In this document: one piece after another, positions 20,210 to 32,200 of the stretch | Position numbering within the stretch: the stretch's first letter is position 1 | Layout: every line of letters starts with the position of its first letter | Assembly: GCA_039105265.1 (NCBI GenBank) | Contig: JAPFFF010000015.1 | Location: 620,001 to 684,000, forward strand | Source of the DNA: Tritrichomonas musculus | Taxonomy: Eukaryota; Parabasalia; Tritrichomonadida; Tritrichomonadidae | Length of the DNA: 64,000 nucleotides | Direction of reading: 5' to 3' | Made by a program: the position numbers and the translations under genes | Notes under the pieces: generated by a model | What the model was told of the DNA's origin: nothing | Databases searched by the model: none | The model's input: only the letters and a program-made list of their open reading frames with translations

Positions 20210-23200
20210 ATGGAAGGAAAGAAGAAAAAGATTGATTTGATCAATCGTCTTGTCCCAAAACAAGCAATACATTCGCAAAAAGTAACTTTTGGCACAAGTA
20301 TCAACGCAACTTGCGTGTCAAGACGTGCTAAATCAAATTTAAGAAATACGAAACTTCCACCAATTTCAAACGAAGATGGAACCGAAACTGATAATGGCCA
20401 GCAATTAGAGGCAGCGCCTACCCAAAGCCAACAAGAAAAACCTAAACAACGGATTAAACCTCATGACGAAGGAAGAAATGAGTCAATTGAACAACTTACA
20501 TCTCCATTCAAATTTGTTGAGTATGCAAGAAAACATAATCTTCAAGAAGATTTTGTTTACTTGCTTCCTCAAAATATTGAAGAAAATGAAGAAAACCCAA
20601 CTCGACTCAGAATTGTTCCATCATCACAAGTATCAAAAGATTCTGATTATTGGACTTTAAGTCTCTCAGGTTTGAGCCATTACAAAAACAACATGGTTGA
20701 TTTCATGAAACTTGATGATTGGATTCGCTCATGCGAACTTTTTAAACAAATAATGAAAATTCCTTTTTTCAAACATTATCACCAATGGAAAAGTTTTACT
20801 TCATGGAAAAGAAGTGTTGTTAGAGATAAAATGATTGCAGCATCGAGCTCTTTGAAAGATCATTACTTTATTGTTCATCCAATTTTACGCCCAGCATTCT
20901 TTTCAATTCAAAAGGAAATTCAGCAATTAAACAGTCTTAAACTTTTTAATCTTCGTGGTGACAGTCTTTATAGCCTTGACGAATTTTCAAAAGAAAACGC
21001 TAGACACAGAGAAAAAATCACTAAAACGCTAGATGATTTTATAACTAGAGTAACAGAAATGGTACAAGTTGCCTGCGAAAAGACAATTGATACATTAAGC
21101 AGTTTTACAGTTACTGATGGAGCAATTCAAGCCTCTCCATTAGAGCATTTAATGAGTCAATACGAAAAGGCACAGCATAGAGGTGTAACAAATAATTTTG
21201 ATAATGGACCATCTCTTACTTTTACTCAAAGAGCTGCAAATAGAACACTTTGCGCCAAACTCGTTAAATTTATAAAACTTGTTGATGCATGCATTGTTTC
21301 AGCGCTTCGAAATGTTTGTTTCACCTCACTTATCGAATTATATTGTGTAATGTCATCACTCCATAAACGCGGATTGGTAAAATTAGATTCACCTAACATG
21401 AAACCATTACCAGAACTTGAGTTATCAAGTGAATTTAGCAAAATTTTCCCAGGATTGCAAGCAAAAACAGCTGAGTTTTTTGAAACTCCAGTTTTTCGTG
21501 TTGATGTCATGTTCAAAGGCGAATTACAATGGACACCTTGCGAAAAACATGTCATGGATATCATTGATTCAGTTCGAAAAGAATGCTGTCAAGTTCTTTA
21601 TGATGTTCCACGACTTATCGAAAATCAAGCGTTTCGTCAATATATTTCACCTGATGGAACTGGTGATAGAAACAAGAAAGATAGCGTTAAAGGCCCAGAT
21701 TTACAAGAAATTATTGAAAGAGATAAAGTATTTGCTGATATTGTCAATCATCAAAACATGATTATTAAGGAGGCTTTCAAAGCATTGGGCAATTTTTCAA
21801 CCTGTTACAAAGATGCAATTGCGATTTACGAAGAGAATTGTAAATTCAATATTGATCAATTAGTAGTAAGCAACATAAATGCTACCGAGTTACGAAAAAC
21901 AATTAAAGATTACAACCAACAAAATGAGTTCCTATCAAAAATTGAGGAGAAAAGCGATGTAGGCCTTTTCTGCCAATTTGCAAAAGAGATGAAACATTTA
22001 TTCCAACGATCACCCGCTAATTGCCTCAATCAAATTAAAGGGGCATTACCAACCATTACTCGAAAGTTACTTGACGAATTCTCAGAGAAAGTTCAAGTTA
22101 GCCATGAACAATTAACTGCACCAATCGACGATGTTGCTTCATTCGTTCGTTATTTAATAGCAGCAGAAAAGTATTCTAATGAACAAAATGACTTTACACA
22201 GAAAGCTGAATCCATTCGTGACTTTTACCAACTAGCCTCTGAATTATGTGTGACCATTCAATCTGATGAAGAGTCTGAATATCAAGCTTTATTACCAGCA
22301 TTTGATGATGTTAAACGTGTTTTATCATTTGCAGGTGAACAGAAACAAACTTTGTTGCCTAAGTTCTCAGCACAATTAGACAAATTAATTGGTCAACTTC
22401 ATTCTGATGTTCTTGATGTAGCTCAAGCATCATTAAACCCAATTTTAGGCAATATTACAACTAAAATTGAAGATGCTCAAGCATTCCTTAAGGAGATTCT
22501 ACAAAGATTAGATGAAGTGAAAACTGCCGCCTCCGATTATAACAAATATCAAAGAGCGATGAATTTACAAGTCACACGATTTGAAGATGTTGAAGAATTA
22601 AACAAAGAAATCACATTAAAGAATTTATTATGGGAAACAAAAGTAAGATGGATCAATTTAACCGAAAAATGGTCAAATATGCCTTTTGCAGTTATTGATC
22701 CCAACGAAATGACTGAAGAATTACGTGAATATCAACTCAATGCTGCTAAATGTGCAAAAGGCCTTCAAGGAAATGTTGTTGCTGTTGATTTGAAAGCTTC
22801 TGTTAGCGATTATGCAGCCTTATTACCAGTTGTTTCTAATCTGAAGAATCCAGCTTTGAAGCAGAAATTTGTTGAACAAATAGCATCATTACTTGGATGT
22901 AATATTTTTGCTGACGAAGGCTTTAAATTTGGCAAATTATTTGAACTTCGTGCGTTTCACTTTGTTGATCAAATTGCAGCCATATCAGCTCAAGCCACGA
23001 TCGAACAACAACTATACGATAATCTACAAAATGTTCATAAGATGATTGATGAATTACAATTCATAATGACACCATATAAAGGCAAGAATAATATTTATGT
23101 GTTTGGTGGTTTTGATGGACTTTTAACCACACTTGATGAAGCTCAATCTATCGTTGCAACGGTTAGATCATCTCGTTATATTGCTGCATTACGTCTTCAA

Positions 23201-26200
23201 GCAGATGAATGGGCACGTTCACTTCGGTCATTTTCAGCGACACTTGAATCATTAATGAATTGCCAACGTGCTTGGATGTATCTTTCCAATGTGTTTAGTT
23301 CTGATGATATCCAACGACAATTAATGAATGAATATAAAGAGTTCTTTAATGTAGAAAAAATGTGGAAGAATATGTCAATTAAAGCTCATGATGATCCAGC
23401 AGCTTTTCGATTTTGTTCTGCTCCACAAGTAGCAACCGAACTTGAAGATGCCAACAAAACACTTGAAAGTGTTCAAAAAGCACTTGAAGATTATCTTGAA
23501 ACGAAAAGAATGGCATTTCCACGTTTTTATTTCTTATCAAACGATGATTTACTTGATTTATTAGCCAAAGCAAGAAATCCAGATGCTGTTCAACCTCATC
23601 TTCGTAAATTTTTCGAAGGTATATATCATATCGATTTCAGAGAGGAAGATGGCACGACATATGCATGTGGTGTAACCAGTGCCGAAGGGGAATCAGTTCC
23701 AGTTCGAGATTTAAGAATTCAAGGCGCTGTTGAATCCTGGCTTGGTCAATTTGAAGAACAATGTCAACGAGCTCTTCGAAATCACATGAAAACTGGCCTA
23801 AAATCGTATTTTGAAGCAGCCAAAAGAGAAGAATGGATCACAGGTCAGCCTGGCCAAATAGTTCTTGCTGTAACGCAAATCGACTGGTGTGAACAAGTTG
23901 AAGAAGCCTTATCATCAGAGAATCAAGATGAAGGACTCAAGAAAGTCAATGAAGAAACCGAGAAGAATCTCACAAATCTAGCAAAAGTTGTTCGTTGTGA
24001 TTTAACGGATTTAGAGCGAACCAAAATTTCTGCATTAATAACAATGGATGTTCATAGTCGAGACATTGTTACCGAACTAATTCAAAAGAAATGCTCAAGT
24101 GTGAATGATTTTGAATGGTTTAAACGTCTGAAGTACAAATGGGACGAGCATTCAAAAGAAGTTATGGTTAATCAAACCAATACTTCATTTGTTTATGGTT
24201 ATGAATATTTAGGATGCACGCCACGTCTAGTTATTACACCTTTAACCGATCGTTGCTATTTGACATTAACAGGCGCACTTCATCTTCATTTGGGCGGATC
24301 ACCTGCAGGTCCCGCAGGAACAGGCAAAACAGAAACAGTTAAAGATCTTGCAAAAGCACTTGCCATTTTTTGTGTTGTTTTTAACTGTTCTGAAAGTGTC
24401 ACTGTTTTTCAAATGTCTACATTTTTCCGTGGTCTTGCACAGGCTGGCGCTTGGAGTTGCTTTGATGAATTCAATAGAATTAATATCGAAGTTCTTTCTG
24501 TTATTGCTGAACAATTCAATTGCATAAGATTGGCTTTGTGTGCTGATTTGAAACGCTTTGAATTTGAAGATAAAGAAATTCCTCTTAATCCACGTTGTGG
24601 ATGCTTCATTACAATGAACCCTGGCTATGCTGGTCGTACTGAATTACCAGATAACTTAAAGGCACTTTTTAGGCCCGTTTCAATGATGATTCCAGATTAC
24701 ACTTTAATTGCAGAAATCATGCTTTTTAGCCAAGGTTTTCAAGAAGCTAAAAGATTATCACAAAAGATGACAAAATTGTATAAATTGTCGTCTGAAATGC
24801 TTTCTCAACAAGATCATTATGACTTCGGTATGAGAGCATTAAAATCAGTTCTCGTCATGGCCGGTTCATTAAAGAGATCGGCTCCAGATGTCTCTGAAGA
24901 TTTGACACTTATTCGAGCAATGCGAGATAGCAATCTTGCCAAGTTTTTGAATGAAGATATTCCACTTTTCAATGGTATCGTTGCTGACTTATTCCCAGGA
25001 ATAGAAATAGTTGATCAACAAGAAGAGTATCTTGTCGCTGCATCAACGTCAGTCATTAAAGACATGGGCCTTCAACCGACCGATTTTACTATTGAAAAAG
25101 TGATCCAACTTCATGATGCAATGAGATTTAGACACGGCGTCATGCTCGTTGGTCCAACGTGTGGAGGAAAGACAACGACAAAAACTATTCTTCAAAAAAC
25201 AAACACTTTATTAAGCTCAACAATGCCTGACATGTATCGTCCAGTAGTTACTTATACATTAAATCCAAAGGCATTGTCAATGGCAGAGCTTTATGGCGAA
25301 CAAAATCCAGATACACAAGAATGGATGGATGGACTCATTGCCATTATATTCAATGAATGCGTTGATAAGAATGACAACACTGAACAATGGATCATTTTCG
25401 ATGGACCTGTTGATGCTCTTTGGATTGAAAATATGAACACTGTACTTGATGATAATAAGCTTTTATCACTCGCAAACTCTAAGAGAATTAAAATGACACC
25501 CGTTATGCATCTTTTGTTTGAAGTTCAAGATCTGGCTGTCGCTTCGCCTGCTACTGTTTCTCGTTGTGCTATGGTTTATCTTGATCCTGAAGGTCTTGGT
25601 TGGCGACCGTTTTGTGATACTGCCATAAATGATCGAATTTTACCTCTTCTTGGATCAAATGCAACTTTAGCAAAAAGGTTTCATGATCTTCTCGAAGCAG
25701 GCGTTGAGCCAGGCTTTCAATTTTTACGAGAAAATTGTCGTAATTTCAATCAATGGGTGCCAATGAATCTTATTTTTTCATTATTTAATTTATTTGAATC
25801 AATTGTTAATGATAGTCTTGAAAATGGCGAACTTAAATTTGATCCAACGGAAACAGATGCAGATGTTATTAAAGTAGTATCAGCATTATTTGTCTTTTCT
25901 TATGTTTGGTCATTTGGAGGCCATGTTGAACAACAACAAAGAATGCCTTTTGATACAATAGCGCGTGATATTTATGTTCCAATGACAAATCTTCCATCAA
26001 GAGGAACTTTGTTTGATTACTGCTTCAAAGTTAAAGAAAGAGAATGGACGCATTGGAGTGAATTAATGCCCAAGTTCTCATTAACTGGAAAGAAAACGGA
26101 TGATGATAAAGGAGAAGGTGATGATGATGATGTTGATGATCATGAAGATGATGAAGAAAATGCAGGAAACAAGAAAATTAAATTCCATTCATTATTAGTG

Positions 26201-29200
26201 CCAACAATTGATACAACTCGTTTTTCATATCTTTTGAAAACATTACTTAAAAATCATCATAACATCTTTGTTCGTGGTTCAAGTGGCGTTGGTAAATCAG
26301 TCATTATTCAACGAGCAATGAGCGAATTAGATGAAGCCAAATATCATCTTATTTCACTTATTTTTTCAGCTCATACAACTTCACGAGCAACTCAAGAAAT
26401 GGTTGAATCTAAACTCGAAAAGAAACGTGGTGTTGCTATTCAGCCACCAAGTAACAAAGAAGGTATTTTATTCATAGATGATATAAACATGCCTGAACGT
26501 GATTATTATGGTTCTCAACCGCCAATTGAACTTCTTCGTCAACTCGTTTCAATGGAAGGTTTATATGAAAGACCAGGACTTGCTTGGAATGACATTAAAC
26601 ATGTTACTTTATTAGGTGCAGGCGGTCCTGATGGCGGTGGAAGGGTTCCTGTAACCCCTCGTTTCCTTCGATTCTTGTTTAATGTTGAATTAACACCACC
26701 TGATGATCATACAATGTTCAACATCTTCCATTCTATTTTGCAGCCATTTTTCGATCCTTTTGTTGAAAGTGTTCGAAATGTTGTTCAAAAAATTGTCAAT
26801 GCTTCTGTTGATGCTTACACTGCAGTTACACAAAATTTCCTTCCAACGCCAGATAAGTCACACTACATGTTCAATTTAAGAGACTTAACAAACGTTGTTC
26901 AAGGAATAATGAGAGCTAAACCTGACTCAGTATCAACACCACAAGTACTTGAAAAATTATGGCTTCATGAAAATGTTCGTGTTTATAGTGATCGTCTTGT
27001 TTGTGATGAAGATAGAAAACAACTTCAAGATATTTTAACAGGCACAATGAAGAAAAGATTAGGAGCTGATTTATCTGCTGAAGATGTGTTTGAAGGTCCT
27101 CTTTTATTCTCTGATTATTTAAGAGGATTTGTAGCTGATAATGAACGTTTTTACGAAGAAGTTCCAAGTTATGAAAAAGCTCGAAAAGTACTTGAAGATT
27201 ATCTTGAAGAATATCATTTTACAAGACGAAATCAATCTGATACGATTCTCTTCTTTGATTCAGCAGTTCAACACATCACTCGCATCAGTCGTATTTTAAG
27301 ACAACCAAGAGGTCATGCCGTTTTGGTTGGCGTTGCAGGCACAGGTAAAAGAACGCTTGCAAGATTTGCTTCATTTGTATCAGAATGTGATCTTGCTGAA
27401 ATTGAAGTTACTGATCATTACACGATTGATAATTTCCGTGAAGATCTTCAAAAATTATATGTCAAATGCGGCTGTGGTGGAAAAGCAACAGCATTTGTAA
27501 TTTCTGACACGCAACTTGTTAATGATGAATTCTTAGAAGTCATCAATAACGTCCTAAACACTGGAGAAATTCCAAACTTGTTTAACCAAGAAGAAATGGA
27601 TAAAAATTGTAACGATATGGTTTCTTATGCTAAATCAATTGGCGAAAATGAAGCAAGAGACAATTTGATTAAACTTTTCTATGAAAGAGTTCGAGAGAAT
27701 TTGCACGTTATATTAACAATGAGCCCTGTTGGGAATTCATTTAGACATCGTTGTCGAATGTTCCCATCTCTTGTTAGCTGTTGCACAATAGATTGGGTTG
27801 ATACATGGCCAGAAAGCGCATTAAAACTTGTTGCTCATTCGAGGTTCTCCGAAATTAGCGACATTGAAATTGAAAACTTTGCTGAAAAGTTGTCAGATTT
27901 GGCTGTCTTTATTCACCAAACAGTCGATGAAGCAGCACTTCAAATGAAGAATGAAATGAAGAGAATTTATTACATAACACCTGCACTTTTCATCAGATTT
28001 GTCACGTTTTACCAATCATTGCTTGAAGAGAGGCAAAACAAGCACCGGAGATCAAAAGGAAGATTGGAAGGAGGTGTTCAAAAGTTGATCGAAGCAAATC
28101 AACTTGTCGATCGAATGAAGGTCGAATTAGGTGAATTAGAACCGATTCTCGCCAAGGCTGCAGAAGAGACAGAAACAATGCTCGTCAAAATCAAGAAAGA
28201 TCAAGCTGAAGCGGATCGAGTTAAAGAAGTTGTTAGTGCTGAAGAAAAAGTTGTCTCTCAGCAAGCTGTTGAAGCAGAGACGATGGCAGCTGAAGCGCAA
28301 AAAGAGCTTGATTCTGTTCTTCCGCTTTTAGCAGAAGCTACGGCTCAATTAAAAGGACTAAGTCGAAGTGATGTTGCTGAAGTTCGTCAGTATTCAGATC
28401 CCCATATAACGGTTAGAACGGTTATGGAAGCGGTTTGTATTTTAGCGGAAGTTGAGCCGACATGGAAATCGGCTGTTACTCTTGTTTCCGACCCAATGTT
28501 TATTGGCCGAATTTCAACCAAGTACAATGAAAATCACCATGTTCCACTCAACATATTAAAGAAGATTCAGCCTTACGTTGAGGAGAACACAAACTTCCAA
28601 CCAGAAGAAGTTGGCCGTGTTTCGCATGCTGCCAAAAGTCTCTGTATTTGGGCAACTGTTTTGTACAAGTATGAAATGACATATCGAACAGTTGAGCCAA
28701 AACAAATCGCTGTTGCTGAAGCCAAAGCTGCACTAAAGGCAGCAAAAGATGCACTGAAAGAGAAGCAAGATGAACTTGCTCGAATTGAAGCAAATCTTGC
28801 TGATTTGAGAAAACAATATGAAGAATCAGTTGATAAGAAAGCTAAACTTTCCGCTCAAATTGAAGAAACTCAAGTCAAACTTGGTCGAGCTGCTAAATTA
28901 ACAGTTGGACTGGCTGATGAACAAGTTCGTTGGGGTGAACAAGTCAGTATCATGGATTCTAATGTAATTTACATTCCCGGAGATTCATTTTTATGTGCTG
29001 CAATTTTGATCTACTTTGGACCATTTCCAGCAGCTCTACGAAGTCCAATTCAAGACAAAATCATTGAGAAAATTAAAGAAATAGGAATCGAATTGTCACC
29101 TAAATTTGATTTCATGCAATCAATGGTTGATGAATCAATTGTCCGTGATTGGAACACAATTGGATTGCCTAATGATTCAACTTCAATTGAAAATGCTTTA

Positions 29201-32200
29201 ATTATTACACAAGCTCCTAAATCTGCCTTAATCATTGATCCTCAAAATCAAGCCACACAATGGATTAAGAAGATGGAAGAAGTTCGTCAATTGGTCATTT
29301 TGAAGCCGAATTCACCTAATTTTTATCGTTCAATTGAAAATGCTGTTCGTCTTGGAATTCCAGTCTTACTTGAAGATGTCCAAGAAACAGTCGATCCAGC
29401 ACTCGACTTACTCTTAATGAGGAAGACTTACAAACAAGATGGAAAAGACATGGTAAGAATCGGTGATAAAGCTGTCGAAATTGATGAAAAGTTCAGACTT
29501 TATGTAACAACAAAGTTAACTAATCCTCATTTCATGCCAGACATGTTTGTTAAAGTTTCCATTGTTAATTTCATTGTTACACAAATTGCACTTGAAGCCC
29601 AACAACTTTCTCTCGTTGTTTCGTTGGAGAGGCCAGAATTAGAAACGCAAAAGCACGAGCTTGTCATGTCAATTGCAGCAGACAAGAAAGTTCTTGTTGA
29701 GATTGAAGACAAGCTTCTTGAACTTCTTCGAAATGCAGGCGAACACATTCTTGATGATGAGCTTCTTATCACGACAATAGAAGAAGCCAAGAAGAAATCA
29801 TTGGAAGTTAAAGAACGTGTTCGTGTTAGCGAAGAAACGGAGATTGAAATCAACAGGCTTCGTATGGAATACAAGCCAGTTGCGATTCGATCATCAATCA
29901 TGTTCTTCGTAACAGGCGACATGGCATCAATTGATCCCATGTATCAATATTCGTTAGAATTTTTCAGAGACTTGGTTCACACATGCATTACAAATGCGCC
30001 GAAAACGGACGATAGATTAACGACCTTAATTGATAGGATTACTTATTCTACTTATGTGACTGTTTCAAGAGGCTTGTTTGAAGTTCATCGTTCTTTGTTT
30101 GCTTTCTCTTTATGCACTGCAATAATGAGAAACAATGAAACTTTAAGTCAGCAAGAATGGGACATTTTCATTAGAGGACCTCCTCTTCTTGACAATCCAA
30201 CTGAAAATCCTCTTCCTAACTTGATCTCTGATTCAAGATGGAACGAGTTGTATGCTTTAGGAAAAGTCATTCCTTCTTTTGCTTCAATTCCGAACCGAAT
30301 TTTGAATGATTTGGACGGCTTTTCACAATTCTTGACTTCCGAATCACTTGATATTCCAAAGCAATTCGGCGATGGTCTTGAAACCTTCCAGCGTGTTTTA
30401 TTCTTTAGAACAATAGCAATCGACCGTTTAAGTCGAATTGTTCAACAATTTGTATCCGATCATCTTGGTGTTGAATTCACTCGTTCTCCGCCGTTTGATT
30501 TACGTCAAAGTTTCAAGGATACAAGACCAACGACTCCTTTATTGTTCATTCTTTCACAAGGCGCTGATCCTCGCGATCACTTGTTAAGACTTGCTGCTGA
30601 AATGTCAATGGACAACAAACTCAAAATGAGATCCCTGGGTCAAGGCCAAGGTCCAGAAGCAGAGAAAGCAATTCAAGCGGCCTTGACAAGAGGCGAATGG
30701 GTTTATTTACAAAACTGTCATTTGTCACTTTCGTGGCTTCCAGAACTTGAAGCGATTGTTGCCAAATTCTCTTCTGAAAAGGCGAATGACAACTTCCGTC
30801 TCTTCCTTTCATCAATGCCAACATCAGGCTTTCCTGTATCAATTCTTCGTAATTCAGTCAAGGTTACAAACGAGCCACCGAGAGGAATTCGTGCACATCT
30901 TCATCGTCTTCTTGGATCAATGACAACTGATGATTACGAAGGCTGCACTAAACCTCGACCTTGGAAGAAGCTTCTCTTTGGTCTTGCCTTTTTCCATGCT
31001 GTTATTCAAGAACGTAAAAAGTTCGGTCCTCTTGGATTCAACAAAGTTTATGAATGGACTGAGACTGACTTTAATTGTTCTGTTTCTTATTTGAGAATGT
31101 TTCTCGATGAGCAAAGTCAGATACCTTGGGAAGCGCTACGATTCTTGACTGGAGAAATCATCTATGGTGGCCGAGTTACTGATGATTGGGATCGACGTTG
31201 TATGATGTCTATTTTAGGTCGTTATTATTGCACTGACATTTTAACAGACGGTTATTTCTTCTCACGTGGTTCTACTTATTATGCACCGCCAGCGGAAGAT
31301 CTTCAGAAGATGATTGGCTACTTGAATTCTCTTCCATTTGACGACGATCATGACGTCTTCGGAATGCACGCCAATGCTGAAATTACAACGAGAAGAAGAG
31401 TGTCAGAACAGCTTGTATCAACTTTGCAAAGCACTGTTGGTGGAGCTTCAATGGGAGGAAGTTCAAATGAAAGTGTTTTGCAACTTGTTCATGATCTTCT
31501 TGAAAGGATGCCACTTTTGCATGACATTTCAACAATGCACGAATCACTAAAAGGCGATCCTGATGAAGAGAATCCAATTCTTGATCCATTGACAGTTGTT
31601 CTTAAGCAAGAAGTTGAAAGATTTAGAAGATTATTGAAGATATTGGTGGAGTCTCTTCAAGAACTTGACAAAGCTCTTCGTGGCCTTGTTTCAATGTCGC
31701 CAATGCTTGAAGATGTTCTTTCTAGCTTGTATGTTAATCACGTCCCTGCTGCTTGGTCCAAATATGAAAGTATGAAGCCTCTTGGCTCTTGGTTTACTGA
31801 ACTTATCAAGAGAATAGAATTCTTTAATAATTGGATGAAACATGGAAATCCGTCTTCGTATTGGCTCTCTGCATTTTATTTCCCTCAAAGTTTCTTGACT
31901 GGAATTTTGCAAAGACATTCTCGTATACATGGAATTCCAATCGATAACTTGAGTTTCGAGTTGGAAGTGCTTGATGAAGAACCTAGAAGTTTCCCTGATA
32001 TCGGCGTCAATATTCATGGTTTGTTCTTCGATGGAGCCAAATGGAATTCTGAAAAGAAATGCGTTGATGAACAAGAACCTGGACAAATTTATAGTGAGGC
32101 TCCTTACATGCATTTGAAACCTACGAATAATAATACACAAATGAATAATAATTTCTATCAATGCCCCGTTTATATTACTGCTCAAAGAGAAGGTGTCCTC

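Noticed and set aside
29527-32185. Antisense frames of 137 and 164 residues inside the dynein gene
   Set aside because: They lie opposite a clear, conserved dynein motor frame and have no recognisable content.
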